Notes: generated from the letters alone by a model not told the origin. Shown: positions 37,114-48,806, numbered from the stretch's first letter. The stretch is DNA of 64,000 nt from Haloarcula regularis (GCF_029338315.1 NZ_CP119794.1:682001-746000), one strand, 5' to 3'. Numbers and translations are program-made.

Positions 37114-39186
37114 ATGAGCAAGAACAAAGAGACACTCGAAGCGCTGAGCAAGGAATACCGAGATTCGATACCGGCCGACCTGCGGACGACCCACACGTTC
37201 GACTGGTACCTCGAACAGTGTTACGACGAACCGCGCATCGCCCGGAACGCCCACCAGCGCGTCGCGGACATGTTCGACTTCTACGGGACGTCCTACGACG
37301 AGGACGCCGGCGTCGTCGAGTACGAACTCGCGAGCGAGGACCCGCTGAACGACGGCGAGAACACGTTCTACGGTCGCGTCATCCACGAGGCCATCCACGA
37401 GTTCGTCAACAAGGTCAAGTCCGGTGCCCGGGGCCTTGGCCCCGAAAAACGCATCAAACTCCTGCTTGGCCCGGTCGGGTCGGGCAAGTCCGACTTCGAC
37501 CGCCAGCTGCGCCGCTACTTCGAGGACTACACCCGCCGCGACGAGGGGCGGATGTACACCTTCCGCTGGACGAACCTCTGTGACGTCGTCCACGACCAGG
37601 ACCCGGCCGACGACGTCGTCCGGTCCCCGATGAACCAGGATCCGCTGGTCCTGCTGCCACAGGAACAGCGCGACAGGGTCATCGAGGACATCAACGAGGA
37701 GCTTGACGCCCCGTATACCATTCGCAACGAGCAGGCGCTCGACCCGGCCTCGGAGTTCTACATGGACAGCCTGCTTGCCCACTACGACGACGACCTGCAG
37801 GCCGTCCTCGAGAACCACATCGAGATCGTCCGTTTCGTCGCCGACGAGAACCAGCGCCAGGGCATCGAGACGTTCGAACCGAAGGACAAGAAGAACCAGG
37901 ACGAGACCGAACTCACGGGTGACGTCAACTACTCGAAGATCGCCATCTACGGCGAGTCCGACCCGCGGGCCTTCGACTACTCCGGCGCGTTCTGTAACGC
38001 CAACCGCGGCCTGTTCTCCGGCGAGGAACTGCTGAAACTCCAGCGGGAGTTCCTGTACGACTTCCTGCACGCCAGCCAGGAACAGACGATCAAGCCCAAG
38101 AACAACCCACGTATCGACATCGACCAGGTGATCGTCGGCCGGACGAACATGCCCGAGTACCGGGACAAGAAGGGCGACGAGAAGATGGAGGCGTTCAACG
38201 ACCGCACGAAGCGCATCGACTTCCCGTACGTCCTCCAGTACGAGGAGGAGGCCCGCATCTACCGGAAGATGCTGCGCAACGCCGACCTGCCGGACATCAA
38301 GGTCGAGCCACATACCCTCGAGATGGCGGGCCTGTTCGGCGTGCTGACCCGCATCGAGGAACCCGACTCGAAGTCCATCGACCTCGTCCAGAAGGCCAAG
38401 GCCTACAACGGCGAGATCGACGAGGCCGACGACATCGACGTCAAGAAGCTCCGCGAGGAGGCCGATCAGATGGCCGACATCGGCGAGGGGATGGACGGCG
38501 TCTCCCCGCGGTTCATCGGCGACGAGATCGCCGAGGCCATCATGGACTCGATGCACCGCGACCGGCAGTTCCTCTCGCCGCTGACGACGTTCAACCACCT
38601 CGAGGGCAACCTCGAGAACCACGGCTCCATCGACGCCGACTCGTTCGACGAGTACTACCGCTACCTCGAACTCGTGCGCGAGGAGTACAAGGAACGCGCC
38701 ATCGAGGACGTCCGCCACGCGCTGGCCTACGACATGGACGAGATCCAGCGTCAGGGCGAGAAGTACATGGACCACGTGATGGCCTACATCGACGACGCGA
38801 CCGTCGAGGACGAGCTTACCGGCCGCGAGCAGGAACCCGACGAACAGTTCCTCCGGTCGGTCGAGGAGAAGCTCAACCTCCCCGAGGACCGCAAGGACGA
38901 CTTCCGCCAGGAGGTCTCGAACTGGGTCTCCCGGCGCGCCCGCGAGGGCGACACGTTCAACCCGCAGGACAACGACCGCCTGCGCCGCGCTCTGGAACGC
39001 AAGCTCTGGGAGGACAAGAAGCACAACATCAACTTCTCGGCGCTGGTGTCGAGTTCCGAGATGGACGACGACGAGCGCAACAAGTGGATCGACGCGCTGA
39101 TCGAACAGGGCTACGGCGAAGAGGGTGCAAAGGAGGTGTTGGAGTTCGCCGGTGCCGAGGTCGCAAAGAGTGAGATGGAAGAGTAA
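37114..39186 (+). CDS. prkA: PrkA-type serine protein kinase (AAA), first copy
   Basis: A 690-residue protein of the PrkA/YeaG family. An N-terminal AAA-type domain carries the P-loop GPVGSGKS (119-126). The FCNANRGLFSGEELLKL and IIVGRTNMPEY-like regions (QVIVGRTNMPEYRDKK) follow. A C-terminal PrkA kinase-like region contains YEEEARIYRKML and ETQYRDRQFLSPLTTFNHLEG-type stretches. In bacteria PrkA/YeaG works with YeaH and SpoVR in stress and nutrient response. It is followed by a second family member overlapping by one base. The reaction in archaea is not established. Confidence 0.92.
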   Translation: MSKNKETLEALSKEYRDSIPADLRTTHTFDWYLEQCYDEPRIARNAHQRVADMFDFYGTSYDEDAGVVEYELASEDPLNDGENTFYGRVIHEAIHEFVNKVKSGARGLGPEKRIKLLLGPVGSGKSDFDRQLRRYFEDYTRRDEGRMYTFRWTNLCDVVHDQDPADDVVRSPMNQDPLVLLPQEQRDRVIEDINEELDAPYTIRNEQALDPASEFYMDSLLAHYDDDLQAVLENHIEIVRFVADENQRQGIETFEPKDKKNQDETELTGDVNYSKIAIYGESDPRAFDYSGAFCNANRGLFSGEELLKLQREFLYDFLHASQEQTIKPKNNPRIDIDQVIVGRTNMPEYRDKKGDEKMEAFNDRTKRIDFPYVLQYEEEARIYRKMLRNADLPDIKVEPHTLEMAGLFGVLTRIEEPDSKSIDLVQKAKAYNGEIDEADDIDVKKLREEADQMADIGEGMDGVSPRFIGDEIAEAIMDSMHRDRQFLSPLTTFNHLEGNLENHGSIDADSFDEYYRYLELVREEYKERAIEDVRHALAYDMDEIQRQGEKYMDHVMAYIDDATVEDELTGREQEPDEQFLRSVEEKLNLPEDRKDDFRQEVSNWVSRRAREGDTFNPQDNDRLRRALERKLWEDKKHNINFSALVSSSEMDDDERNKWIDALIEQGYGEEGAKEVLEFAGAEVAKSEMEE

Positions 39187-41465
39187 TGTCGGGTGAGGAG
39201 TTCATCGACCGCGCGGACGAATCGCTCGACAGGACCTACGAGGCGCCGATGAGCCTCGGCGAGTACGTGGACGCCGTCCTCGAGGCGCCCGAGATAGCGT
39301 CCCACGCCTCGAAGTACCTGCTCGCGGCCATCGAAGATGCCGGCACCCGGACGGTCATCGAGGAGGGCGAGGAGAAACAGCGCTACCGGTTCTTCGACGA
39401 CCCCTACAACGACGGCGAGCACGCCATCCTGGGCAACACCGAGGTGCTCAATGGCTTCGTCGACGACCTGCGCTCTATCGCGGCGGGCCGCGGGAAAGAC
39501 GAGAAGATAATCTGGCTCGAGGGGCCCACGGCGACGGGCAAGTCCGAGCTCAAGCGCTGTCTCATCAACGGCCTGCGGGAGTTCTCGAAGACGCCAGCCG
39601 GCCGGCGCTACACCATCGAGTGGAACGTCGCCGGCGCCGGCGAGGACGACCCCGGGCTGACCTACGGAGACCAGACCGTCGAGGACGAGGACGACTGGTA
39701 CGAGAGCCCGGTCCAGGTCCACCCGCTGACGGTGTTCCCCGACGACGTGCGCGGGGAGATCGTCGACAGCCTCAACGAGCGCCTCGAGGACCACATCGAG
39801 ATCCGCGTCGACGGCCAGCTGGACCCTTTCTCCCGGGAGGCGTACGACTACCTCGAGGAGCAGTACCGCCGCCAGGGAGTCACCAACCTGTTTTCCGCGG
39901 TGACCGACCCGAAACACCTCCGGGTGAAGAACTTCGTCGCCGACGTCGGCCAGGGTATCGGTATCCTCCACTCGGAGGACGAGGGGACCCCCAAAGAGCG
40001 CCTGGTCGGGTCGTGGATGCACGGCATGCTCCGCGAACTGGACTCACGGGGCCGGAAGAATCCCCAGGCGTTCAGTTACGACGGCGTCCTCTCGCAGGGC
40101 AACGGCCTGCTGACCATCGTCGAGGACGCCGCTCAGCACGCCGACCTGCTCCAGAAGCTGCTGAACGTCCCCGACGAAAGTCGGGTGAAACTGGACAAGG
40201 GCATCGGGATGGACATCGACACGCAGCTGGTCATCATCTCGAATCCGGACCTCGAGGCCCAGCTCAATCAGCACGCCGAGCGCGAGGGCCAGGACCCGCT
40301 GAAGGCGCTGAAGCGGCGCCTCGACAAACACGAGTTTACCTACCTGACGAACGTCTCGCTCGAGGCCCAGCTGCTCCGCCGCGAGCTGACCAACGAGACT
40401 GCCGTCTGGGACCCGGCCTCCTGGGACGACCTCGAAGCGAGAATCCAGGAGCCCGTGCGCATATCGGTCCGGAGCGACATGGACCGGGTCGCCGAGAAGG
40501 AACTGGCGCCCCACACCGTCGAGGCAGCGGCCCTGTATGCCGTCGTCTCACGCCTGGATACCGCCCAGTTGCCCGGCGGCCTCGACCTGGTGGACAAGGC
40601 GCTGCTGTTCGACCGGGGCTACCTGATGGAGGGCGACGAGCGGCTGGACATCGAGGACTACGACCTCGAACCGACCGACGACGACGGCGAGCACGGCATC
40701 CCGGTGACCTACGTCCGGGACGTCATCGCGGACCTGCTCCACGAGACCCAGGACCGCCACCATCCCGACCTCCCGGTCGAACACGTCATCATGCCCCGCG
40801 ACGTGCTCAACGCCATCGCCGACGGCCTCGGCGACGCGCCGGTCTTCTCGGCCGGCGAGGCCGGCGAGTACGAGGAACGGGTCGTCCAGGTGAACGAGAT
40901 ATTCAGCGAGCAGGAACGGGACGTGCTCGACGCTTTGATGCGTGACAAGCGCGTCGACGAGGCCACCGTCGAGGAGTACATCGAACACGTCTACGCCTGG
41001 GAGTCCGACGACCAGATCACCAACGAGCGTGGCGAGTTCGTCGACCCGGACCCGCTGAAGATGAAGGTCTTCGAGATAGAGCACCTGGGGCGGTTCGACG
41101 AATCCAACTACGAGGGCAACGACCCCGACGAGGCCGTCCGCTCGTTCCGGACGGACAAGATAATCACCGCGCTGAACCGCCACGCCTGGCAGCGACGCGA
41201 CGAGGAGTTTCGCGTCGGCGACGTCAGCCCCAAGGAGATCCCGGTGATCAAGACCGTCCTCGGAAGCCACGACTGGGACGACGTCCGGCGCACCTACGAG
41301 GACTTCGACCCCCGGCAGTGGGACAACCCGCCGTCGGGCACCCAGACGGCCCGCCTCAAGGAGACGGCGACGGAGAACATGGTAGAGATGCACGGCTACA
41401 GCCACGCGTCGGCCGAACTGACCAGCCGACACGTCATGAAACAGGTGAGTTACCGATGGGACTGA
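39186..41465 (+). CDS. PrkA-type serine protein kinase (AAA), second copy
   Basis: A 759-residue paralogue of the preceding protein, starting at the TAATG overlap. The P-loop is GPTATGKS (113-120). Matching landmarks include [51 protein letters not shown] and [22 protein letters not shown]. It is about 70 residues longer than the first copy and has diverged well, so this is an old duplication kept as a pair. The two may form a mixed complex. It overlaps the DUF444 gene by ten bases. Confidence 0.92.
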   Translation: MSGEEFIDRADESLDRTYEAPMSLGEYVDAVLEAPEIASHASKYLLAAIEDAGTRTVIEEGEEKQRYRFFDDPYNDGEHAILGNTEVLNGFVDDLRSIAAGRGKDEKIIWLEGPTATGKSELKRCLINGLREFSKTPAGRRYTIEWNVAGAGEDDPGLTYGDQTVEDEDDWYESPVQVHPLTVFPDDVRGEIVDSLNERLEDHIEIRVDGQLDPFSREAYDYLEEQYRRQGVTNLFSAVTDPKHLRVKNFVADVGQGIGILHSEDEGTPKERLVGSWMHGMLRELDSRGRKNPQAFSYDGVLSQGNGLLTIVEDAAQHADLLQKLLNVPDESRVKLDKGIGMDIDTQLVIISNPDLEAQLNQHAEREGQDPLKALKRRLDKHEFTYLTNVSLEAQLLRRELTNETAVWDPASWDDLEARIQEPVRISVRSDMDRVAEKELAPHTVEAAALYAVVSRLDTAQLPGGLDLVDKALLFDRGYLMEGDERLDIEDYDLEPTDDDGEHGIPVTYVRDVIADLLHETQDRHHPDLPVEHVIMPRDVLNAIADGLGDAPVFSAGEAGEYEERVVQVNEIFSEQERDVLDALMRDKRVDEATVEEYIEHVYAWESDDQITNERGEFVDPDPLKMKVFEIEHLGRFDESNYEGNDPDEAVRSFRTDKIITALNRHAWQRRDEEFRVGDVSPKEIPVIKTVLGSHDWDDVRRTYEDFDPRQWDNPPSGTQTARLKETATENMVEMHGYSHASAELTSRHVMKQVSYRWD

Positions 41466-42766
41466 AAGACGACCTCGAGCGGTACCGTGAGGTCGGCGAG
41501 GAACGGAGACAGGACCTCGCGGAGTTCATCCAGTACGGCGACCTGGGCCAGTCCCGGGGCGACGAGGTGCGAATCCCGATCAAGATAATCGACCTGCCGT
41601 CCTTCGAGTACGACCAGCGTGACAAGGGCGGCGTCGGCCAGGGCGAGGGCGCCCAGCCGGGCGACCCTGTCGGCCAGCCACAGCCCCAGCCGGGCGACGG
41701 CGACGAGGACGGCGAACCCGGCGAGAAGGGGGGCGAGCACGAGTACTACGAGATGGACCCCGAGGAGTTCGCCCAGGAGCTGGACGAGCAGCTCGGCCTG
41801 GACCTGGAGCCGAAGGGCAAGAAGGTCATCGAGGAGATGGAGGGTGACTACACCGACATCACCCGGACCGGTCCCTCGAGTACGCTCGACTTCGAGCGCC
41901 TGTTCAAGCAGGGGTTAAAGCGCAAGCTCGCGATGGACTTCGACGAGGAGTACGTCCGCGAGGCGCTGAAAGTAGACGGATGGGGCCCGGCGACGGTCTT
42001 CGAGTGGGCCCGCGAGAAGCACATGCCCGTCTCGAAGGCCTGGATCGACGACGCCTACGACGAGCTCGACGCCGACGAGAAGGCCACCTGGGACTCAATC
42101 GAGGAGATGGAGGCGAACGTCGAGATGGTGGATACGCCGACCCGCATCCGCCGCGACGGCATCGAGCAGATACCGTTCCGCCGCGAGGACGAACGCTACC
42201 GCTACCCAGAGATCATCGAGGAGCGAGAAAAGAACGTCGTCGTCGTGAACATCCGCGACGTCTCCGGGTCGATGCGCCAGAAGAAGCGCGAACTCGTCGA
42301 GCGGACCTTCACGCCGCTGGACTGGTACCTGACCGGGAAGTACGACAACGCCGAGTTCGTCTACATCGCCCACGACGCCGACGCCTGGGAGGTCGACCGC
42401 GAGGAGTTCTTCGGCATCCGCTCGGGCGGCGGGACGCGCATCTCAAGCGCCTACGAGCTCGCCGCCCAGAAGCTCGAGGAGGAGTACCCCTGGAGCGAGT
42501 GGAACCGCTACGTATTCGCCGCCGGCGACAGCGAGAACTCCTCGAACGACACCGAGGAGCGGGTGATTCCGCTGATGGAACAGATCCCTGCGAACCTCCA
42601 CGCATACGTTGAGACCCAGCCCAGCGGCAACGCCATCAACGCCACCCACGCCGAGGAGGTCGAGCGCAACTTCCGCGACACCGAGAACGTCGCCGTGGCA
42701 TACGTCACTTCGCCGGAGGACGTCATCGACGCCATCTACGAGATTCTCAGCACGGAGGACCAATGA
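41456..42766 (+). CDS. YeaH/YhbH family (DUF444) protein
   Basis: The ATG at 41456 gives 436 residues ([20 protein letters not shown]). After a Gly/Gln/Pro-rich linker ([20 protein letters not shown], about 75-94) a von Willebrand A-like domain follows, with the metal-site motif [20 protein letters not shown] and [14 protein letters not shown]. YeaH proteins are partners of the PrkA kinase. The gene overlaps the second prkA by ten bases and the SpoVR gene by four, so all four genes are one operon. Confidence 0.92.
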   Translation: MGLKDDLERYREVGEERRQDLAEFIQYGDLGQSRGDEVRIPIKIIDLPSFEYDQRDKGGVGQGEGAQPGDPVGQPQPQPGDGDEDGEPGEKGGEHEYYEMDPEEFAQELDEQLGLDLEPKGKKVIEEMEGDYTDITRTGPSSTLDFERLFKQGLKRKLAMDFDEEYVREALKVDGWGPATVFEWAREKHMPVSKAWIDDAYDELDADEKATWDSIEEMEANVEMVDTPTRIRRDGIEQIPFRREDERYRYPEIIEEREKNVVVVNIRDVSGSMRQKKRELVERTFTPLDWYLTGKYDNAEFVYIAHDADAWEVDREEFFGIRSGGGTRISSAYELAAQKLEEEYPWSEWNRYVFAAGDSENSSNDTEERVIPLMEQIPANLHAYVETQPSGNAINATHAEEVERNFRDTENVAVAYVTSPEDVIDAIYEILSTEDQ

Positions 42767-44756
42767 CGACAGACGACAGATTCGCGAAACAGCGCATCGC
42801 CGACGAGCTGGAGGAACCCGTCACCGAGGCGGGCAACCTCGCCCGGAGCTCGGTCTCTCGCCGTACGCGGTGAACTACTGGATCGTCGACTACGACGAGA
42901 TGAACGAGCTCATCGCATACGGCGGGTTCCAGAACCGCTACCCGCACTGGCGCTGGGGGATGCAGTACGACCGCCAGCAGAAACAGGGCCAGTTCCTCGG
43001 CGGGAAGGCCTTCGAGATCGTCAACAACGACGACCCGGCCCACGCGTTCCTCCAGGAGTCGAACACGCTGGCCGACCAGAAGGCGGTCATCACCCACGTC
43101 GAGGCCCACGCGGACTTCTTTGCCAACAACGAGTGGTTCGGGCTGTTCGCCGAGAACCCCGACGCGGCCGGCATGCTCGCGCGCCACGGCGAGACCATCC
43201 GGGAGTACATGCAGGACCCGGACATCGCCCGCGAGGACGTCGAGCAGTTCATCGACCACGTCCTCTGTCTGGAGGACAACATCGACCAGCACAAGCCGTA
43301 CAGTCCGGTCCAGACGGTCGAGGAGCGCCTCGAGGAGATCGAGGGCGTCGACCCGGCAGAGCAACTGGAGAACCTCGACCTCTCCGAGGAGGTGCGGCGA
43401 CAGGTCTTCGACGAGGAGTGGCTCGAGGCCCAGGCGCCAGACGGCGACAACGTCACCTTCCCCGCCGAACCGGAGAAGGACGTGTTGGGCTTCCTCCGCA
43501 AGCACGGCAAGCGCTACGACGAGGAGGCCGAACGCGCCGTCGAGATGACCGACTGGCAGACGGACCTGCTCGAGCTGCTGCGCCGCGAGGCGTACTACTT
43601 CGCCCCCCAGAAGATGACGAAGGTGATGAACGAGGGCTGGGCGGCGTACTGGGAGTCGCTGATGATGACCGGCGAGCGGTTCGCCGGCGACGACGAGTTC
43701 GTCCTCTATGCCGACCACATGGCCCAGGTCCTCGGGTCGCCGGGGCTGAATCCGTACAAGCTCGGCCTCGAGCTCTGGGAGTACGTCGAGAACACCGAGA
43801 ACAGGCGGGAGGTCGTCGAGCGCCTCCTCAGGGTCGACGGAATCTCCTGGCGCAACTTCACCGACGTCGTCGACTTCCGGGAGATCCAGGACCTGCTGGA
43901 ACCCCCCGAGTGGCTGACCGACGTCGTCGGCCACCTCGAGGCCCTTGACCCGGACGATCCGCGTGTCGACGCCGAGGCCCTGGCGGCGGCCCGAGCGGGC
44001 GACGTCGACGTCGAGATGTATCCCTGGAAGGTGCTTTCCTACGAGGGGATGGCACAGCGCCACTACTCGCTCCTGAGACCGCAGTTCCGGGGGTTCCTCT
44101 CGCGCATCGGCAAGTCGGAACTCGAACGCGTCTCGCGGTACATGTTCGACGACGCGCGATACGACTCCATCGAGGCCGCCCTCGCGGACGTCGACTACAC
44201 GCGTGGGTGGGAACGGATGCGCGAGATCCGCGAGAGCCACAACGACGTGACCTTCTTGGACGAGTTTCTCACCCAGGAGTTCGTCGACGACAACGACTAC
44301 TTCACCTACGAGTACACCCACGCCTCGGGCGACTACCGGGTCACCTCGACGGACCACGAGGACGTAAAGAAGAAGCTGATGCTCCAGTTCACCAACTTCG
44401 GCAAGCCGACCATCGTCGTCGAGGACGGAAACTACCGGAACCGCAACGAACTGCTGCTGGCCCACCAGTACAACGGCGTCATGCTGAACATGAGCAAGGC
44501 CACGGACGTCCTGAAGCGCGTCTTCGAGCTCTGGGGGCGGCCGGTGAACCTCCTGACCATCGTCAAGGAGTTCGACGACCACGACGTCGAGGTGGCCCGG
44601 CGGCGCGACCGAGAGCCCGAGCCCAGGGAGGTCGGCAAGCGCATCGAGTACGACGGGTCCGAGGTGGTCATCAGGGACGTCGACTGGACCGAGGTCGAAC
44701 ACCTCGCAGCGACGGACATCGACTACAGCACCAAGCCCGACGAGTGGCTCGCCTGA
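42763..44756 (+). CDS. SpoVR family protein, frameshifted as sequenced
   Basis: Starts [28 protein letters not shown] at the four-base overlap with the DUF444 gene. A missing base at 42846-42848 shifts the frame, and the rest continues as [37 protein letters not shown] through to WLA at 44756. The segments [41 protein letters not shown] and [14 protein letters not shown] are SpoVR hallmarks. Repaired length is about 664 residues. The family is soluble, linked to PrkA and YeaH, and its biochemical role is unknown. Confidence 0.92.
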
Positions 44757-44804
44757 CCGGCGGGTCGCCGTGACGTTTTCGGGGGAGCCGCCCATACGGG
44801 GGGT

Positions 44805-45191
44805 ATGGGAACGTCACGCATCCTCGTCTCGACGGAGGACCGGCTCTCGGTGGTCGACGTCACCGACCGCGTACAGGACGCAGTCCCGTCCGACCTCCAG
44901 GGGTCTTGCACCGTCTTCGCCCGGCACACGACCACCGGCGTCACGGTCAACGAAGCGGAGTCGAGACTGCTGGACGACTTCGCGTCGGCACTGTCCGACC
45001 TCGTCGCCGACGAGGGCTGGGAGCACGATGCCCTCGACGGCAACGCCGACGCACACGTACGGGCGATGCTGGTCGGGCCCAGCGAGACGGTGCCGGTGGT
45101 CGACGGCGACCTGGACCTGGGGACGTGGCAGTCGGTGCTGCTGGTCGACTGCGACGGGCCCAGAGAACGGGCGCTCGACGTCGTCTGGTGA
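44805..45191 (+). CDS. YjbQ/UPF0047 family protein
   Basis: A 128-residue protein with the family signature FARHTTTGVTVNEAESRLLDDF (His in HTTTG), GNADAHVRAMLVG and DLDLGTWQSVLLVDCDGPRER. YjbQ proteins are small homotrimeric enzymes; a weak thiamine-phosphate synthase activity is reported for bacterial members, so the true reaction may differ. The ATG at 44805 lies 48 bases after the SpoVR stop and could be the end of the same operon. Confidence 0.92.
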   Translation: MGTSRILVSTEDRLSVVDVTDRVQDAVPSDLQGSCTVFARHTTTGVTVNEAESRLLDDFASALSDLVADEGWEHDALDGNADAHVRAMLVGPSETVPVVDGDLDLGTWQSVLLVDCDGPRERALDVVW

Positions 45192-45209
45192 CGGCACGAC
45201 GCGCCCGGC

Positions 45210-47191
45210 TCACCGCTGCTTGTAGTCCTCGCCGTAAATCTCCCGGAGCTTGGCCTCGAACTCGGTCCGGATGTTGCGGCGCTTCTTCTTCATCGAGGGT
45301 CAGCAGGTCGTTCTCGGCCGTCCACTCTTCGGGGACGAGTTCGAACTGCTTGATGCGCTCGACCTTCTCTAGGTCCTCGTTGACGTCGTCGACGGCTTCC
45401 TTGACCCACGCCCGGACCCGCTCGTCGGAACACCGGGCGTAGTCGTCCGCCGGCAGGTCCACACCCTCGCGCTCGGCCCACCGCTCGAGCTGCTCGAAGT
45501 TCGGGACGACGAGCGCGCCGACGAACTTCTGGTCGTCGCCGACGACCATGATCTGTTCGACCCGGTCGCTGGTCGCGAACTGCTCCTCGATGGGCTGGGG
45601 GGGCGACGTTCTTGCCCGTCGAGAGCACGAGCACCTCTTTGATTCGGTCGTGGTAAATCAGAAAGTCGTCGTCGGTCTGCTCGACGATGTCGCCGGTGCG
45701 AAACCAGTGCCTCCCGTCGATTTCGGTGAAGGCACGCTCCGTCGGCCCCGGCTGGTTCCAGTAGCCGCGGGTGACGTTCGGGCCGTCGACGAGGAGCTCA
45801 CCCAGGGGGCCCTCGACGTCGTCGAACTGGGTCGCGTCGACGACGGACTCGTCGATTCGGACGTCGACGTCGACCACCGGGACGCCGAGTGTGCCCGGGC
45901 GGACGTTCTCCGGCGGGTTGATGGTCACGACCGGCGACGTCTCGGTGAGCCCGTAGCCCTCGACGATGGTCAGGCCCATACCGAGGAAGGTGGCACAGAG
46001 GCGCTTCGAGAGCGTCCCGCCCCGCTGACCATGAACTCGAGTTCGCCGCCCAGGTTCTCCGCGACGGTGCTGTAGACCAGGCGGTCGGCGACGGCGTGTT
46101 TCAGCCCGAGGACGGGTCCGGGGTCGTCGGTCCGTGTGTAGGCCCGCGCGACGTCCATCGCCCACTCGAAGATGCGTTCCTTCACCGGCGACTCGGCGGC
46201 CTGGGTCCGCATCGTGTCGAAGATGCGCTCGTAGACCCGGGGGACGCTCGCCCCCATGTTCGGGCGGATCTGCTGGATGTCGTCCGCCAGCGTGTCCGGG
46301 CTCTCGACGTAGCCGACCGTCCCCCCCCGAGGCGTACACGAAGAAGTGCCCGGCCAGCCGTTCGAAGACGTGCGCGAGCGGGAGGAAGGATATCGAGCGG
46401 ATGCCGGGCCGGACGCTCGGCAGGTCCGGGTGTTTGTCCGGCCGGGGCCCGAGTCGCTTGCGGGCCTGGTTGACGTTCGACCGGAAGTTCCGGTGGGTGA
46501 GTTCCACGCCCTTCGGGCGCCCAGTCGTTCCCGAGGTGTAGATGAGGCTCGCGAGGTCCGTCGGCGACCGCTCGTCCAGCCACGACTGGTAGGCCGTCTC
46601 CTGGAAGACGTCCGCCCCACGATCGTGGACGGACTGCAGGGAGTAGACGTCGTCGCGGTCGACGTCGGTGTCGTCCATCACCACGTAGAACGACAGCGAG
46701 AGGTCGTCTTCGACCTCGAGGACGCGACGGAGGTGCTCCTCGTTCTCGACGACGACGGCGTCGGCGTCCGGGTCGTCGAGGAGGTACTGGACCTGTCGCG
46801 GCGAGGACTCGCTGTAGACCGTCGTGACGACGCCGCCGGCCGAGAGCACGCCGAAGTCACAGAGCGCCCACTCCATGCGCGTACTCGCGAAGAGACCCAC
46901 CCGGTCGTCCGCGCCGACGCCGAGGTCGCGGAACCCGGCGGCCAGGTGCTTGACGATGTCGTGCATTCGTTCGTAGGAAATAGTGCCGTACTCGCCGTTC
47001 GGGGCCGTCGCGATGACCGACTCCGTCAGCGTCCGGTCGTAGACGCCGCCCTTGTACATCTGGGCCGGCCGGTCGGCGTTTCGGCGGGCACTCGCCGCGA
47101 ACATCTCGCCGATGGTGTCGTCCCCGACGACCTCGTCGGTGTAGCGCTCCTCGGCGTCGCGCCACGCTGGGCGCGGGTCGTCACCTGCCAT
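45210..47191 (-). CDS. Long-chain acyl-CoA synthetase (AMP-forming), frameshifted as sequenced
   Basis: Start ATG at 47191. The AMP-binding core motifs are LIYTSGTTGRPKGVELTHRN (P-loop), SFLPLAHVFERLAG, IVEGYGLTETSPVV, WFRTGDIVEQ and DRIKEVLVLSTGKNVAP. It ends KKKRRNIRTEFEAKLREIYG at 45210. Four indels split it: 46321-46328 (run of 8 C, one extra), 46020-46023 (one missing), 45597-45603 (run of 7 G, one extra) and about 45297-45299. Repaired length is about 660 residues. All breaks lie in homopolymers, so sequencing error is likely. The enzyme would activate fatty acids in the cytoplasm. Confidence 0.9.
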
Positions 47192-47217
47192 ACCCTCCGT
47201 TTCGACCTACCGGGTCA

Positions 47218-47227
47218 AATATATAAG
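47218..47227 (-). promoter_or_regulatory. TATA box of the acyl-CoA synthetase gene
   Basis: The reverse strand reads ccttatatattt, centred about 30 bases before the ATG at 47191, the normal distance for an archaeal gene with a very short leader. Confidence 0.55.
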
Positions 47228-47370
47228 GGAAGTTAACAGATTCCACGTTTCGAAGAGTTTCTCTCGAAGCCCACGGTCAGCCGCATCCGTCACCCACTCT
47301 CCTGCCACCGTAACCCGCTTTCGGGCCATCGCAATACAGAATCGGTCGGCCGGGCTGTCGAGCCCCGGAT

Positions 47371-47799
47371 CTACTCGATGTCGATGCTGGTTCCTTCGTC
47401 GGAATCGTCATCGATGCTGAACTCGACTTCGAGCACGCCGTTGCGGTAGCTCGCGCTGACGTGCTCGGGGTCGGGCCGGGCCGGCAGCGAGATGCGCTCG
47501 TGGACGGTGCGGCTGCGGGAGCCGTACTCGTCGCCCACCTCGTGTTCGCCGCGGATGACCAGGACGTCGTCGTGGAGTCGCAGGGAGAGTTCCTCGCGCT
47601 CGAATCCGGGGATGTCGGCCAGCACGACGAAGCCGTCGTCGGTGTCCTCGACGCTGATGCCGGCGTCCCAGGCGTCGACCCGCCCGAGGTCCTGTCGGTC
47701 CCAGTCGCTCATCATCTCGTCCCAGCCGCCGAACATCTCGCGGCGCATCTGGTCGAAGAACTGTTCCATGCTGTCGAAGGGGTATCGTCGGATTGCCAT
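47371..47799 (-). CDS. Hsp20/alpha-crystallin small heat shock protein
   Basis: A 142-residue protein. The N-terminal arm is MAIRRYPFDSMEQFFDQMRREMFGGWDEM. The alpha-crystallin domain (about 45-130) has ISVEDTDDGFVVLADIPGFEREELSLRLHDDVLVIRGEHE and the closing YRNGVLEVEFSI, in which the usual A-x-x-x-n-G-V-L/I motif is seen. It is an ATP-independent holdase that binds unfolding proteins. It has its own strong-looking promoter. Confidence 0.95.
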   Translation of the reverse strand: MAIRRYPFDSMEQFFDQMRREMFGGWDEMMSDWDRQDLGRVDAWDAGISVEDTDDGFVVLADIPGFEREELSLRLHDDVLVIRGEHEVGDEYGSRSRTVHERISLPARPDPEHVSASYRNGVLEVEFSIDDDSDEGTSIDIE

Positions 47800-47821
47800 A
47801 ACACCCTACTGAAGGTCGTTT

Positions 47822-47833
47822 GAAAATATAAAG
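47822..47833 (-). promoter_or_regulatory. TATA box of the Hsp20 gene
   Basis: The reverse strand reads ctttatattttca, about 28 bases before the ATG at 47799. Heat induction is plausible from the gene product but no specific operator was recognised. Confidence 0.55.
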
Positions 47834-47969
47834 TAGTATTCACCTGTGCTAGCAACGGGCCGGTCCAGCTGTGTACACCGACGGACGGGCGTGGACAGCG
47901 CGCGCCACGTTCGTCGCGGGGCACCACGTAACCGGGCCCCTTTTCCCGGGGCCCCGGCAAGGGAGAGAT

Positions 47970-48806
47970 ATGACAGACGGGTGGTTCGCCGGCGTCGACG
48001 CCGACGACGTGGCGGCTGCTGCGGCACGGGTCCGGGACGGGCGCGCCGACGGGCCCGACGACTGGCCGACGCGGGCGGTCGAGACCGGGTTCGTCGCGGA
48101 CGAGACAGCGTACTACGACCGGCTGAAGGACGCGACGATGGCGGCCGCCGAGACGGCCGTCCGGGAACGCGAGGGCGCCGACGACAGGCAACTCGTCCAC
48201 GCCGTCCGAGCGATGGCCGACTGCGAGCGGACCGCGAACGAACTCGCCGAACGGGTCGCCGAGTGGGCAGGGAGCCGCTACGGCGAGTCGGGCAGTGGTA
48301 TCGACTGCGCCCGCGCGGTGGCGACCCGCGAGAACGACGCGGACGCCGACAGGGCGCTGCGCTCGCTCGCCGAGCGGACCGTCGCGCTGGCTGACGAGGC
48401 CGACTCGCTCAGGGCGTACATCGAGCGGACGGCCCCGGCGGTCGCGCCGAACCTCTCGATGCTCGCCGGGCCGGTGCTGGCCGCCCGCCTCGTCGCGCTG
48501 GCCGGCGGCCTGGAGGCGCTCGCGAAGAAGCCCAGCGGGACCGTCCAGCTGCTCGGCGCCGAGGACGCGCTGTTCGCCCACCTCCAGGGCGGCGCCCCCT
48601 CGCCCAAACACGGGGTCATCTACACGCACGAGTACGTCCGCGGGACCCGGCCCGAGGACCGCGGGTCCGCGTCGCGGGCGCTGGCGGGCAAGCTCAGCAT
48701 CGCGGCGCGCATCGACCACTACAGCGGTGACCGCCGGCCGGAACTGGCCGAGGAACTCGAAGACCGCATCGCAACAATCCAGGCACGCGGGGGTGCGGAC
48801 GCGTGA
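47970..48806 (+). CDS. nop5: Nop5/NOP56-like C/D-box RNP core protein
   Basis: The ATG at 47970 gives 278 residues. The coiled-coil region (about 60-130) leads into the Nop domain, with the conserved APNLSMLAGPVLAARLVALAGGLEALAKKPSGTVQLLGAEDALFAHL (about 153-199) and GVIYTHEYV. With fibrillarin and L7Ae it builds the C/D-box RNP that 2'-O-methylates rRNA and tRNA. It overlaps flpA by four bases, the usual archaeal pairing. Confidence 0.95.
   Translation: MTDGWFAGVDADDVAAAAARVRDGRADGPDDWPTRAVETGFVADETAYYDRLKDATMAAAETAVREREGADDRQLVHAVRAMADCERTANELAERVAEWAGSRYGESGSGIDCARAVATRENDADADRALRSLAERTVALADEADSLRAYIERTAPAVAPNLSMLAGPVLAARLVALAGGLEALAKKPSGTVQLLGAEDALFAHLQGGAPSPKHGVIYTHEYVRGTRPEDRGSASRALAGKLSIAARIDHYSGDRRPELAEELEDRIATIQARGGADA

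Noticed and set aside
36926..37117. A 63-codon frame overlapping the prkA start by four bases
   Set aside because: The overlap looks like translational coupling, but the arginine/proline-rich product lacks any acidic haloarchaeal character, and no ribosome site was found.
36904..39024. A 706-codon open frame on the reverse strand across the first prkA gene
   Set aside because: It is antisense to a well-supported PrkA gene. Its product is a valine/leucine-rich mirror of GC-rich codons without any domain, typical of stop-poor antisense frames at this GC content.
42747..44795. A 682-codon reverse-strand open frame across the SpoVR gene
   Set aside because: It is the antisense shadow of SpoVR, with no recognisable domain and a composition mirroring the sense strand.
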